Source: Galaxea fascicularis
Lineage: Eukaryota; Cnidaria; Anthozoa; Scleractinia; Euphylliidae
Length of the DNA: 64,000 nt
Reading direction: 5' to 3'
Assembly: GCA_948470475.1 (NCBI GenBank)
Contig: OX419347.1
Coordinates: 3,415,072 to 3,479,071, forward strand
Shown: positions 22,703 to 34,984 of the stretch, piece after piece
How positions within the stretch are numbered: position 1 is the first letter of the stretch
Layout: the number at the start of each line of letters is the position of its first letter
Notes under the pieces: generated by a model
Databases searched by the model: none
Told to the model about the DNA's origin: nothing
What the model saw: only the letters and a program-made list of their open reading frames with translations
Position numbers and translations under genes: made by a program

Positions 22703-24006
22703 GTAACTGCAACTTCAACATGGTGTTTATTGAAAATCGTTTTCAATCCTTTGCTGGGAAGGAAGGCTTCTTGGTTGGATTCACAACTAACCGTTCTTCA
22801 ACATGTCTGAAGCGCCCTGGAGAAAAACAACAAATTTCATTTCAATTAAAGGGTCAGGCCTTCCGATTAACGAGAACCTAAGTAAATTCTAAACCAGTGT
22901 GATAATTAAGTCTTTGGTAAGGAGAATTGCAAATCTTAAAGGAGAAGGGGGTGGGGAGGAGGATGATGCCAGGCCATTTTTGTAGCATTGGTGCTCATTA
23001 GGATTTTCTTTGTAGGCATTTACGAACCACGTGAATTTTTTCCATAAGGGTCTTTCTTGAAACCCTGTATGATGTTAATTGTTTCACTGTTGGTCAAATC
23101 CATTTTTCTGGTATCATTAAAATGTTTTTTAAAGAGGCTTGCAAGAGTTCATCTTTTAAAATATCATAAAACAATATTTTGACATGTTTGGTTTTCAGGA
23201 AGCTGTTACCATCAAATCAAATCAAATTATTTAAGCTCAATAGCATGAGGAGTGGTTGCCCAAACTCCCGAGCCAGAGACTCGTGTACTAAACGTTCAAG
23301 CATTCCCGATCGCATTTGAATTTAGAAGTGTTGACTTTTGAGGTTACCAAAGTAAATGGTAATGTAAAGCCCCTTTTTCAATGATGTTGATTACCTCGAA
23401 TATAGTGAGACACTAATAAAGTTTCTATGGAATGATCATGGAAATGTAGATCTGAAATAAGAAAATCTTTCTTTGGGATCTCCTGTGAGTGACCTCTTCT
23501 GTTTGCTGTTGTTAAAAAGCAAGTGCAGTGATAATTTAATTCATTCTTCCAAAATTCCTGAATTCTTTGTTACTCAAGTCCAGTTTGCACAAAGGCAAAA
23601 GATTGTTCAGAAACTGATCATTTTGTATCCTAAAGAACGATTTTAAACAGGCAACCTGAGATATTAAATTAATCTAATTGAGTGGCAAATTTGCATAATC
23701 TATTGTAATGGTTAACAGCTTGCTATGAATCTTCCTAAAGTACGAAATTCATTTTTGTAGCTACATATCCACCACAGATAAGTTTTACTTTGGCGAGAAA
23801 CAACTTCAGCATAACAAACTAAGATAACCTTGAAACAATTCCAAAAACACAGCTAACTATAAAGGTAAACATGATGTGAACAAGCTGTTGTCAATAAATG
23901 ACCAACTTCTGATTTACATGTATGAAGTACACTGGGGGTCATCCACTGCACAAGGTTGCTGTAGTTCACTTAGGGTAGGTAGAGACTTGATGTTCAATTC
24001 TGTAGT
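22703..24006. other. Non-coding stretch with a SINE 3' end
   Basis: Apart from the SINE tail at 23,213-23,295, I see only AT-rich sequence without open frames or bounded repeats. Confidence 0.5.
23213..23295 (-). mobile_element. SINE 3' fragment
   Basis: The reverse complement reads GGGCAACCACTCCTCATG followed by an (ATTTG)n-like tail. It matches the last 70 bases of the SINE at 63,690-63,970. It is a 5'-truncated copy. Confidence 0.7.
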
Positions 24007-24300
24007 AAGGGACCATTTATTTTTTATAAGGTAAGGGGAGCAGATGGGATTTGGGTGAGTGTCATTCACAAATTGTATAAACCCCATTCTTACCAGTTTA
24101 AGTCACATAATTGCCCCCTCAAAAAGAGTATTTTGGGGTATGACCACCCCCATCCAAAATAAGTTACATCAGGTATTTTATCTCAGAATCTTGCTTAACC
24201 CCCCCCCCTTCCTTTTTTTGGGCAAGCCACCTCAAAAGCCATGGCCCCTCCCAAATCCCACCGGCTCCCCCATCCCATAAAAAAAAATGAACAGTCCCTA
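24007..24300. mobile_element. MITE-like element with inverted ends
   Basis: The ends AGGGACCATTTATTTTTTATA and AAAAAAAAATGAACAGTCCCT are imperfect inverted repeats bounding 294 bases of non-coding, C-rich sequence. Confidence 0.7.
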
Positions 24301-24474
24301 ATGACATGTAGGCAAGGTGTGCAGATTTTTTTCATTTCCTTTGCAAATTAGCAAAGTCATGCAAGTGCAATGTTATTCATGACACTTCTTCTGATTCTTG
24401 ATTCACTTTTTGAGCCAAAACAAAACTTATTTACATCCACTGAAGTCCCTGACTTGAAAACTACATGCCTCCAA

Positions 24475-24516
24475 TTACTTTGCAATGTCATCATCATCAT
24501 CATCTTCTTCATAAAC
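24475..24516 (-). CDS. Candidate short terminal exon with acidic tail
   Basis: On the minus strand a strong acceptor (TTTATTTTCTAG) precedes 42 bases encoding VYEEDDDDDDIAK and a stop. It may be an alternative last exon of the USP-like gene just upstream, but the phase-compatible donor there (TAT|GTTCAA) is weak. Function unknown. Confidence 0.3.
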   Translation of the reverse strand, partial: VYEEDDDDDDIAK

Positions 24517-26261
24517 CTAGAAAATAAAATGACAAATATTTAAAGTGCCTATCACCCCTACATAGTGATATTGAATTCTGATGACTCACGTCTGTTGAAG
24601 ATGTTCTGCAAAAAAAAATTAGTGGAATTGGTTGAATCCTCAATTTTTTATGCCCTGCCAAAGTCTTGAAATTACCCTTGAAAACGCCAAGTTATAGGGA
24701 GAATGGGTTCACTGGCTTCTGTGACGTCAACCTGAGAATGGAAGGTAAGCTGCGCTTACTAAAATCTCTTTGTTGGAAGTTCAATAGCTGACTCTCAGGG
24801 CATATAAGAAATGGTTTCAACTGGTATTTAATTTGTATAGTCATAGTATTGTAACAATCATGCAACATGTAACATTTTTGTGCTAAGAGAAGATTGAATT
24901 AATGTTTTACAAAGTGAATGAGCCAAAATACATTATAATCAACAATAACAGAAAGCACAACCAAGCGCAGCCAAAACACACCACCCAAATGCCAAGTGGA
25001 GTAGAAAGATTGTCAAAGTTTTAACGTTAAAACTTTGTGTGGGAACTTGCGTGGTGTCGCACTCAACTGGGAAGCATAGTATGTGATGAAAACCGCAACA
25101 CGTAAATTGAACAATGTAAACATCTCTCTTTTTCATCTGCAATCCCTACCACTGAAGCAGCTAAATCCCTAAATTCTATTAGAGTCAAAGTCTTAAAATA
25201 AAATCAGGTTTTTGAGCCCGGTGGTGAAAATGAGAACCCACACCGACCCATGTTTCCACTCAAATGGCTGGCCAGTTTAATTCCTGCCTTTCGCTGCACA
25301 TCCTACCGTCCAGTCCACCATTCCAACTTTTCTACATATTTCAGTGCTTATCCACGCGCTAACCCGCGAAATTCAAACTTTACAAAGTTTCAAAAGGAAA
25401 CACTGAGAACAATACCGAATATTAATACTGCAGCTCTTTTCATTTTTAAAGCCCTTAATGAAAAAATGGTTTTGCATCATTTCAAAGCTTTTTTGCTCTC
25501 TGAAGTGTCAAAAATGCATAGGAACGCGAATCAGAAAGTGTGAACATTTTATCAGAAATTAAATTGCCTCCATGAGGGAGAAACATTTAGCCAAACATAG
25601 AACTTCAGTTTCCATTGTTTACAAGTTTTCCAATCCGTTGTGAGCAAAGCTGTGCATCCCACCTTGTACTTTTTTAAGACTGCAGTTCAACGACTGTTTC
25701 ACGAATGCTTAGGGATCGACCATTTAACTCTCTGGTGATTTCTGGTCAGCAAGTTTTTTTTTCTAGCAACCTGGTGGGCAGGATATTTTTTCCTCAAAAA
25801 AGTGTCGTGTTTACATTTACAGAATGTATTTACATTTACATTGTGGTTATTGCAGTAATAGTTCTAATATGCAGCTGCAAAGCCTTAAAATGTTGAAAGC
25901 TCATACAAAATCATTCTTGTATAGCTACATGTTTTCGGAATGTCATTCTTTAGAATCATTTAATATTACCTAATAACAATATTCTCATGTTATAACGTGA
26001 TGCTCCACAGGTAGATTTGAAAATGTTTAGCTTCTTAATTAAAAAAAAAAATAGCTAAAAATAGCAAAAAGCAGTTCAGAAATGCTCAAAGCATGGTAAT
26101 TACTGGTAGAATCGTTAGTTACAATTTAAAAGTGGACTGTAATCTCCAAAAATAATGTGAAAGCAGAATTAAAGTTAATTGATCATGGTCTAATTTGAAA
26201 AATAGCTCTAGTAATTTTTGTTCAGCCTCTTTCCAGTCCACCTCTAAACTGATCGAGTACG

Positions 26262-27827
26262 TCAAAGTTGAACATAAAAGCAATGTGATGGTGTTCCGAG
26301 TTGGGCTGTGTGCTGTTCAAACTGGCCACTTCCTGGGAATTTCTTTTCTTTGAGTCCATCATAATGCACCCATTTTCCATAAAACCTAATTTTGCATGTG
26401 TAATGCTGCGGGTCATAAAATGTGAGGGTATAAAGTGTGTAACTGCAATAAAAGGAGGGGACAAATGTCAATACGTTGTAAGCAACAAAACATGCTAAGC
26501 TGTAAAAATGAAATACCAGTACTTCATGAAATGATAATCATGTAGTAATCATAATCAGAAGTACATCGCATTTCAATCTCACTATGAATTTTCATAGAAT
26601 TTTGGGATAATTCAGTGAACAGATAAATACTGTAAATAAATATCTTGTATCAATACCTTCTCCCAAGAAACTTGATCTGCTGAGGGAGATCACTCTCTGA
26701 AGCAAGTACACCAGAGGCAGCACGAAACTCAACATTAACAGTGATAATCAATGGGGTGCCATCTGGAAACTGGCGATTACTTTGAGTGTGCACCCCATCA
26801 CAGTATGCATGCTGCACCATCCTAAGGGCAAAAACAGAAAAGGAAGGTTTTTTTCCCTATAGCAATTTTGGTTGCCTGAATTAATTACAAAAAAGGGAAT
26901 TACAGGGTGTCAAGTGACAAATGACACTTAGAAAATAGGAAAATAGGAATGACAGTGGCCAAAAAATAGGAAATAAATAGGAATTCTCACCCCAAAATAG
27001 GAAAAAATAGGAGGATTTCTTTGAGTTCTATCCTCTTAACACTCCCAACAGCAACTCTGTTCCACAACCCAACGCTTAAATGTTTAACAGGCACCATGGC
27101 ATACATCCACAATATTCATTGCCGTATAAACAAAAACAAGTGTTACCACCTGTGTTACCGAGCACAACTCATCCTACAACAATTACCAGATTCCAAATTT
27201 CATTAGATACTTCACAAGATAATGATTGATTAGTCCTTTAAAACTGTGAGAATGATAAGCAACAATAATTTTTTTGAAAAACCAAACCAATATCAAAGAT
27301 CACTGTCACCAAATGTATGTCTTCCTTACAATAAAAGCCAACCACGGCTTTTGAACATCAACAATCAAAAGCACTGAGAAAGTCTGGGCACGAGTTTCAG
27401 AAGAAATCACTCTAAAGGCTTCAAACTGGTCTTTTTATTGACACGAAGTTTCAGTTTTTTGTAGAATTTATCAATTTTACTGGCAATTTTATTTCACATA
27501 TTTCAAAATGTTTCTGTGTACCTAGTAAGACCCTAAAAAAATAGGAAAAACTAGGAATTTCATGAAAAAATAGGAGAAAATAGGAGGCAGGCCACAAAAT
27601 AGGAAAAAATAGGAACTTGACACCATGGAATTAACAAATGAATAGCTGCTTACATGTAACCCCCTCTTCCATCTGGCACTGTTGTCATTCCATAGTAAAA
27701 TGGTGCACCAATGGGAACAAGATGGGTAGGGAACCGTCTGCTGCACCTAGTCCGCTTTGAACACATCACCCATGTTTGCAGCATGGACTCCAGCAACGTA
27801 ACTTCAGGAAGACTGTAATTCTGAAGG
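26262..27827 (-). CDS. USP (peptidase C19)-like protein, three 3' exons
   Basis: Three exons join in phase on the minus strand: 27827-27654, 26821-26657 and 26442-26262, with GTAAGC and GTATTG donors and CAG/TAG acceptors. The joined peptide has LPTHLVPIGAP-like and GTPLIITVNVEF segments, then SDLPQQIKFLG, YTLYTLTFYDPQHYTCKI and FYGKWVHYDGLKEK. The last two match the catalytic-His region of USP-like cysteine proteases (Hx[YF]T...WxxYDGL), as found in USPL1-type and transposon-linked USP domains. The catalytic Cys would lie in upstream exons, which I could not find, so this is a partial gene or relic. The reading frame ends in TGA at 26262-26264. A 720-bp repeat lies in the first intron. Confidence 0.5.
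26903..27625. mobile_element. Intronic element with 'aaaatagga' arms
   Basis: GGTGTCAAGTGACA at the left and AACTTGACACC at the right form terminal inverted repeats. Both ends carry runs of AAAATAGGAAAAAATAGGA. The element occupies most of the intron between the first two exons of the USP-like gene. Confidence 0.55.
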
Positions 27828-28167
27828 CTAAAAGCAGATCAGTGTAAAATAGTTGAGGACAAGTATTTATATATACACATTACTATACACACATGCTCCT
27901 AGAAAGATGATTAAGCATCATGACTGCTGACCTTCTGCTTTTGCTATACACTGTAGTTTTATAAAAAAAATAATTGAATAAAAAATGAGACTTAATTTCC
28001 AGATCCTTAAGACAAAGAAACTAAAAATTGGGGAATGTCTACTTCCCTTTTTCAAACAATGAGGCTTTTGTGGCAACCTCTATATTGGATACTGTTCTTT
28101 AAATAGCCACTGGTTCATAAATACCTAAGAGCTACAGTGTTTGCCCATCTTATATTACAAAAGGAAC

Positions 28168-28265
28168 AGAGCTGTGCTCTAGCGGCGCCTGGCTGCCCCT
28201 GGCGACTCACTTTTGCCATTGGGCGACCAGGAAATATTAGTTTTTACACCAAACTTATATGCTTA
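28168..28265 (-). mobile_element. GCTGTGCTCT element, truncated copy
   Basis: It begins GAGCTGTGCTCTAGCGGCGCC and continues CTTTTGCCATTGGGCGACCAGGAAAT, matching the first two thirds of the element at 42,864-43,028. The second terminal repeat is missing. Confidence 0.8.
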
Positions 28266-28676
28266 AAGCTTAATTCTATCATCATCTTTTTTTAATTGGA
28301 GTGTTATTGAAAAGAGGTTGACACTAGCCCCTTACTACCAACTGCTTCCTCAAAGCTCTAAAAACTAGAAATACATGTACAAACCAACCAACCTTTTGAC
28401 AAGGGAGAACATAATTACGAACAGCATAAACACATCAAAATAAAAGCTCATTATTTTGCTTGTGCAGTGGTTATAACATATTTTTACCTACTGACGTAAG
28501 TCTGTCTCGCGGTGCATGGCTGTGTCATTGATTAGTTCCACATTAATTTTCCAGCTTAACAAAATTCAATATGAGTATGTATCATACTAGATTTCTACAG
28601 TGTAACTGTCAGTACCTATAAACTCTACTTTACTGTAGGCAGTCACTCCTTTTAAAAATACCCTGCATGTCATATA

Positions 28677-30315
28677 TATAACCCAGGTTGTAATGAGGTC
28701 TGTTGTATGTAACCCAGGTTGTAATGAGGTCCATTGTAACCCAGGTTGTAATAAGGTCCATGATAACCCAGGTTGTAATGAGGTCCGTTGTAATGCTGGT
28801 TTGTAATGAGGTCCGTTGTAACCCAGGTTGTAATGAGGTCCGTTGTAATGCTGGTTTGTAATGAGGTCTGTTGTAACCCAGGTTGTAATGAGGTCCGTTG
28901 TAACCCATGTTGTAATAAGGTGCGTTGGTGCGTTGTAATTCTGGTTTGTAATGAGGTCTGTTGTAACCTGGGTTGTAATGAGGTCCGTTGTAACCCAGGT
29001 TGTAATGAGGTCCATTGTAACCCAGGTTGGAATGAGGTCTGTTGTAACCCAGGTTATAATGAGGTCCGTTGTAACCCATGTTGTAATAAGGTGCGTTGTA
29101 ATTCTGGTTTGGAATAAGGTCCGTTGTCACCCAGGTTGTAATGAGGTCTGTTGTAACCTGGGTTGTAATAAGGTCCATTGTAACCCAGGTTGTAATGAGG
29201 TCCGTTGTAACCCAGTTTGTAATAAGGTCTGTTGTAACCCAGGTTGTAATAAAGTCCGTTGTCACCCAGGTTGTAATGAGGTCCATTGTAACCTAGTTTG
29301 TAATGAGGTTCGTTTTAACCCAGGTTGTAATGAGGTCCATTGTAACCCAGGTTGTAATGAGGTCCATTGTAACCTGGGTTGTAATGAGGTCCGTTGTAAC
29401 CCAGGTTGTAATGAGGTCTGTTGTAACCCAGGTTGTAAGAAAGTCTGTTGTCATCCAGGTTGTAATGAGGTTAGTATCAGGTACTTAGTAACCCTGGTTT
29501 GTAATGATGTCTGTTGTAATGCTGGTTTATAATGAAGTCCGTTGTAATGCTGGTTTGTAATATCAGGTACTTTGTAACCCTGGTTTGTAATGATGTCTGT
29601 TGTAACGCTGGTTTATAATGAAGTCCATTGTAATGCTGGTTTGTAATGTCAGGTAGTTTGTAACCCTAATTTGTAATGTCAGGTACTTTGTAATGCTGCT
29701 TTGTAATGAGGTTCTTTGTAACACTAGTTTTTTTATATCAGGTACTTTCTAACCCTCATTTGTTATGAGGCCCTTTGTAATGGTGCTTTGTAAATTTGTC
29801 ACTGTTACTTTGTAACCCTTGTAATGAGGTCCTTTGTAACAATGGTTTGTAATGTCAGGTAATTTGTAATGCTGTTTTGTAATGTGAGGCACTTTGTAAC
29901 CCTGGTTTGTAATGAGATCCTTTGTAATACTCATTTGTAGTAAGGTCGATTGCAATCCTGGTTTGTAATCCCAGGTACTTTGTAACCCTCATTAAAATTG
30001 AGGTCCTTTGTAACACTGCTTTGTAATGCTGGTATGTAATGAAGTCCTTTGTAACCCTGGTTTGTAATGAGGTACTTTGTAACACAGGTTTGTAATGAGG
30101 TACTTTGTAATGCTGGTATGTAATGAGGTCCTTTGTAACCCTGGTTTGTAATGAGGTACTTTGTAATGCTGGTATGTAATGAAGTCCTTTGTAACCCTGG
30201 TTTGTAATGCTTTGTAACACAGGTTTGTAATGAGATACTTTGTAATGCTGGTTTGTAATGAGGTCCTTTGTAACCCTGGTTTGTAATGAGGTACTTTGTA
30301 ACACTGGTTTGTAAT
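28677..30315. repeat. 27-bp minisatellite, about 60 copies, two subfamilies
   Basis: The unit is GGTTGTAATGAGGTCCGTTGTAACCCA (27 bases, written here as GGTTGTAATGAGGTCC plus GTTGTAACCCA). Up to about 29.5 kb the ACCCAGG-TTGTAATG form dominates; beyond, an ACCCTGGTTTGTAATG...TACTTTGTA form takes over, with partial units. As 27 is divisible by three, long open frames run through it on both strands (repeats such as CNEVCCNPG and NGPHYNLGY). They are almost certainly not genes. It lies between the USP-like exons and the POLR1A-like exon. Confidence 0.95.
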
Positions 30316-30549
30316 TATATGGATGGGGATATCATCCATGGCCATCAAATGTACTGGTGAATTCTGAGTATAGCAGGTTTGCTTTATTCACAAAGCCACA
30401 ATATAATTATTGGTTCACTTAGTGTGAAAACCTGGCTGGTTGGTTACCAAAAACTTTTTTTTATATTGCAAGCCACTGAGTAATCTGGGAAGACAGCTTA
30501 ATTTTTTAATTTTTGTTATGGCATGATTGCAATGGATCAGTCTCCTCAC

Positions 30550-30664
30550 CTGTTCAACATTTGCCCCCTGACTGTCATCCTTACACCAGCCACCATGTGA
30601 TCCTGGATGAGTCCACTGAGTGGGGTCCCATCTTTAGGCACCAGATACTGATAATTTGTACTGG
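30550..30664 (-). pseudogene. POLR1A: Orphan exon of RNA polymerase I largest subunit
   Basis: A 115-base minus-strand segment with intact splice sites (TTTTATTTCAG acceptor, AACAG|GTGAGG donor) encodes [20 protein letters not shown] followed by [13 protein letters not shown]. This is the highly conserved segment just after the catalytic Asp loop of multi-subunit RNA polymerase largest subunits and best fits the Pol I form (POLR1A). No flanking POLR1A exons were found on either side within several kilobases. The adjoining conserved NADFDGD-type exon is not seen. It is therefore either an isolated duplicated exon or part of a gene with very long introns. Confidence 0.55.
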
Positions 30665-31511
30665 CTGAAATAAAAAAAATACAGAGAATAAACTTTAACA
30701 CATTTAACATCACAGCCTCTAGCTGAATGTTACAGTTGTTTGGCACTCAAGACAACTTTGAAGCAATAGAAGAAAAAGAATAATTCAGAAGGAACTCAAC
30801 TTAGGATGTTAAAGAATACAAACACAGAGACAAACCAAGAAGATCTCGAGACAAACAAGGAAGTTAGAGGCTAAAATCTGGAAGTATGGAGCACTGGTCA
30901 TATCAGTCATATTTAAGTCATACACTATACCATGTATTTCGGAAAAACTTTCTTATCCTTGGACAAAACTTAGTGTGAAACATTTATTTTTTTTTTTTGT
31001 TTAGTCACTCATAAAACCTTATACAACATCAATAAAAGTTGTTAATTAAATTATAAAATTAATGTGACAAGGAATCCTAACGAAGCTTGAAGCTTATATT
31101 AATAGGCTTCCTTCAACTACCTAGTGAACTAAATTCATGGCTGAGTGCAGAGTGAACAAGATTAGAAAACAGATCGGTTGTCAGTGAGATAATTCTTTAA
31201 TTTTTTTTAAAAAACAAACATAGAAGGAGAGCTAATTAGTGAAACAGGCAACGAATTCCAGATTTTAGGTCCTCGGTAAAGGATACTGAATTGCTTTTTT
31301 TCGTTTTTTTTGTTGGGACATTTGATGCCCCAACATAAATCTTATTTTATACTGCATTTTTTTTTCTTAAGTTTTTGAAATGCTGAAATCCCAAACAGCC
31401 GTGCTGTAAAAATATTAACTCTGGAAATCACTAGAAAGAGGTCACTCCTCCTCAATTATCGCCTCAGGCCACCTAAGCTTCAACCAGTTGCAAAATTGTT
31501 GAGACAATCGC

Positions 31512-31748
31512 AATAAAAAATGTCTCTTCTTTCTCTAAAACGCTGCTGCTAACAAATCTGTGAGATACAACACACACCCCCTCCCTCTCCCCCTTTCAAA
31601 GTTGTTCCTCAAAGTTTCGAGCATGGTGTTGCACCGTTAACAACTTTGATAAGACGGGGAGGGGGAGGGAAAGCGGAAGATCATGGAAACGTCATTCAAG
31701 GCCAAATGGCGTACAGTGTCTCAAGTATTTTTGCAACTCGTTGTCTAA
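31512..31748 (+). repeat. Direct duplication, copy 1
   Basis: AATGTCTCTTCTTTCTCTAA through CTCAAGTATTTTTGCAACTCGTTG is repeated at 33,092-33,318 with about 5-6% difference and one short deletion. Each copy holds an inner hairpin (CTTTCAAAGTTGTT and AACAACTTTGAT). Confidence 0.9.
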
Positions 31749-32450
31749 GTAAGGTATAAAAGTGAACTTTGTTTTCTCTGGTATGAAGGACGCAACAATG
31801 GAGCTTAGCAATTAATTTTGAAGAACTATATTTCCTTATTATAGTCTTAGACATATTGACGTTCTAGTTTGTCAGAGAGTATGCAAAAAACTAAATTTGA
31901 ATTCATCAAGTTTTCTTAACTTGCAGTTAATGACGTAACAAATCGGAGTGTATTCTTTCCTTTTGTTCGTGCAGCTTAATAGACGCCCTACGTCTAGGGT
32001 GTCTACTAAGACATAGCTGCCCAACTTAAAGCGTTTATAAGATATGACAGGTGCAAGACATTTCAAGAGTTAACACTACGAGTAGAGAGCACACCATACT
32101 CAATGCTCAATGCGAAGTGACATTATTGACAATACTATCATGCCAATGCATAACTGCTTACATTTGATTTAAGCTGACAATAAAGGCCGCCCTACAAGAT
32201 CACTAGACAAATAATTTTATCTGACAATAGTGTGCTAATTTAGTCTCTTTTATTTTGTAACACAAGAACAATTGGCATGCTATTTGGTCATGTAACATTC
32301 CGTGATTGCATTACTTTTTGGGTAAATGGCTTTAGGAGAAAACTACTTGGGCTACTATCATTTCTTTCCAATCCTAAATAGTGACAAATGCCAAACGAGA
32401 ACAGTGGTAAAACGATTATAAGTGTAATATGCATTTCCTTTGATTTTCTG

Positions 32451-32557
32451 ACGGTCTACCATTTTAGCACGGTCTACCATCGAAGAGTAAGATATATGAT
32501 ATCTTAATGTATTTTTTAGTGAACGCAATGGTAGACCGTGCTAGAATGGTAGACCGT
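32451..32557. repeat. Palindrome with doubled GGTCTACCAT motif
   Basis: The left arm ACGGTCTACCATTTTAGCACGGTCTACCAT is mirrored by ATGGTAGACCGTGCTAGAATGGTAGACCGT after a spacer of about 47 bases. Each arm is itself two copies of ACGGTCTACCAT. No coding frame is seen. Confidence 0.85.
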
Positions 32558-33091
32558 TGAATTTCATAACAGTCCTTTGTCGGAATTGGTAAAAAACGTT
32601 TCAGTCAGTGTAACAAACGATGCAAAGCATTGACAGCACTTTGGCATTTATTTTATGTATTCTGTCGCTAATTTCTAAGCAGCTGGATTTAATGGCATGC
32701 GATCGCATTAGAATGTCTGTTTATGTGGCTAATTCTTTTACATCAACAACAGTTTATCTCCTCAATCTAGTGTCGGCTTTTGGTGTGATTTGAAAAGGTA
32801 AATCTCCTGCCTGGCAGAGATTCACAGCAAATGGCTTAGAATCACGTCACCATAAGAGCAAAAATGGAATTATATCAGTAGTCTATAATGAAGCTTAAGA
32901 ATGTTTTCGGGCTTGCTCCGTAAAAGCAGTGAAATACGCTCCGATTATGTCGTACGATAAACAACACAAAATGAGCTTTATCCCCCGGCCATTTTTAATC
33001 CACTTGACATAAGACAATGAAACCCTATTTGTTTTAAACACCTCATTAAAAGCAAAAACTAACATAGCTCTCGCCCAGATTCCCTAACTAA

Positions 33092-33318
33092 TCAAAAATG
33101 TCTCTTCTTTCTCTAAAACGCTGCTGCTAACAAATCTGTGGGATACAATACACACCCCCTTCCTCTCCCCCTTTCAAAGTTGTTCCTCAAAGTTTCGAGC
33201 ATGGTGTTACACTGTTAACAACTTTGATAAAAGGGGGAGGGGGAGAGAAAGCGGAAGATCATGGAAATGTCATTCATGGCCAAATGGCGTCTCAAGTATT
33301 TTTGCAACTCGTTGCTGT
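33092..33318 (+). repeat. Direct duplication, copy 2
   Basis: This is the partner of 31,512-31,748, in the same orientation and 1.58 kb away. A minus-strand ORF of 126 codons (33,215-33,595) starts outside it and runs into it; no domain is recognised in that ORF. Confidence 0.9.
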
Positions 33319-33724
33319 AAAACAGCCGATCTTTATGTGTGGCACTGTAGATGTACCAGTAAGAGGTTTCTTCATTACTTGCAATTTCTCCTTCCACCCT
33401 TTCCATTATAAAACAAACAGTTTTCCAAGAGCAAAGCTCAAGAAAAATATTGTGAGCTTCAAGGAAGTGATAATATCCAAGGTTAAACTCATTGCTAATG
33501 ATGAGCTTGGGAGCTGGTGCCTTAAAGGTTAGTGGGGGGCCAAAAGCAAGCAGCATACAGGAGATATCCATGGCAACCCTGGAAGCGGGAACCACCCTTT
33601 GAGCAGTCCACTAAACGGCACTGTCACACTGTAAACATTTAGTGAAGATACTTACCTAACAAGAATATTTATGATGCTGCCTGCCACTCAAAAGGGAGGG
33701 TGGAGAAGGGGCGAGAATCTGCAA

Positions 33725-33752
33725 CTAAATAAATAAATAAATAAATAAATAA
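33725..33752. repeat. (AAAT)n microsatellite
   Basis: Seven uninterrupted TAAA/AAAT units. Confidence 0.95.
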
Positions 33753-34984
33753 ACTATCAGCAAAGTTGATCCCAAATGACCAGCAAGCACTTATTGCAAA
33801 ACTGATCTGATACAACCAGCAAGCAAAGCAACAATGCAAAAGCAACACTAGCCACAAACACAAAGGATGCCCTGCAAAGCCACAAGGGCCACGCGACAGG
33901 TCATGTACTGCAAGGGCAGGAACCACTGATCGGCTTTGCTTGAGTTTGACTTTGCCTAAATAATACTTAGCCACATTAAAATATCCAAACATGGAGGATT
34001 ATTGTCTTCCTTCTCCTTCAAGTATTTTTCGCAACACGCATTTGGGAGATGTCACTGGATTTTCCCCAATTTTAGCTTGGGCACATTCAGTAACATGATG
34101 CGTTTAGACCATTCCCATTCGAGAAAAAACATTTGGTGGATTATAATATATTGTAATATTATATTATGCATACATGTACTCTTTTTACTGTCGAATCTCA
34201 TTGTAGGCGTGGAGAGCTCATGACTGGATTATAAGTAGTCCATCATGTAGGCATTAATTTTCTCCTTATGTGGGACTAAGGATGTTTAGTGCCCACGGTG
34301 CATTTTCCCTGCACACCCAAGTCCACTCTAAAGGATTGTTTAGTAAAACTATTTCCAGTTATCAACTCACCTCCTTAATCACAGCTGAATGTTGAGGATG
34401 AATAAGCATCTCCCATCTCCACCTGGAAAATGCTAATGAACTGTGCATAACTTTGATAAGGTAAAAACTACATACATAACCTACTCCTGGGGTAACTTGC
34501 ATATCAAATTCACTGTACAAAATATCAATTCCTCTTCCCTTCAGAGAACCAAATCATTTTAACCGATCCTAATCCTACTTAGGAAAGCTTTTTGCGCAAG
34601 TAACAACCGAAACAAGCCATTTCACCCATTTGGGGCTTCGGGAAGCTCAAAACCAGTCTAAAGTGAAGAAAAAGGATCTACTAAACTAATACGTTTAAGG
34701 AAAACAGTGAGTAGAGCACAGCGAAACCTCTCTTTTTGTCCCAGAGTCTAAACTTACCCAATTTTGGGGAGTTTTCCGCAGAAATATTTTCAATTTTTCG
34801 CGGTCATAACCACGAACACCTAAAATCCCAGCAACCAAAGCAAGCATTACAAGTTAAACCCAATTTACCTATTGATGTAACACTACCCCAAATGTCGCCA
34901 GTTAGTAGGTCATGTAAGCCTACGTATAATGTCCCTGGACATAAGCATGTGTAACATGCTGTGCGGCATGGCTTATATAGAACC

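Noticed and set aside
28587..30348. ORFs up to 218 codons on both strands (NGPHYNLGY, CNEVCCNPG repeats)
   Set aside because: Products of the 27-bp minisatellite, whose length is divisible by three; no splice or start support.
33215..33595. Minus-strand 126-codon ORF as a gene
   Set aside because: Its C-terminal third is the duplicated repeat; no recognised domain or splice support, so not called.
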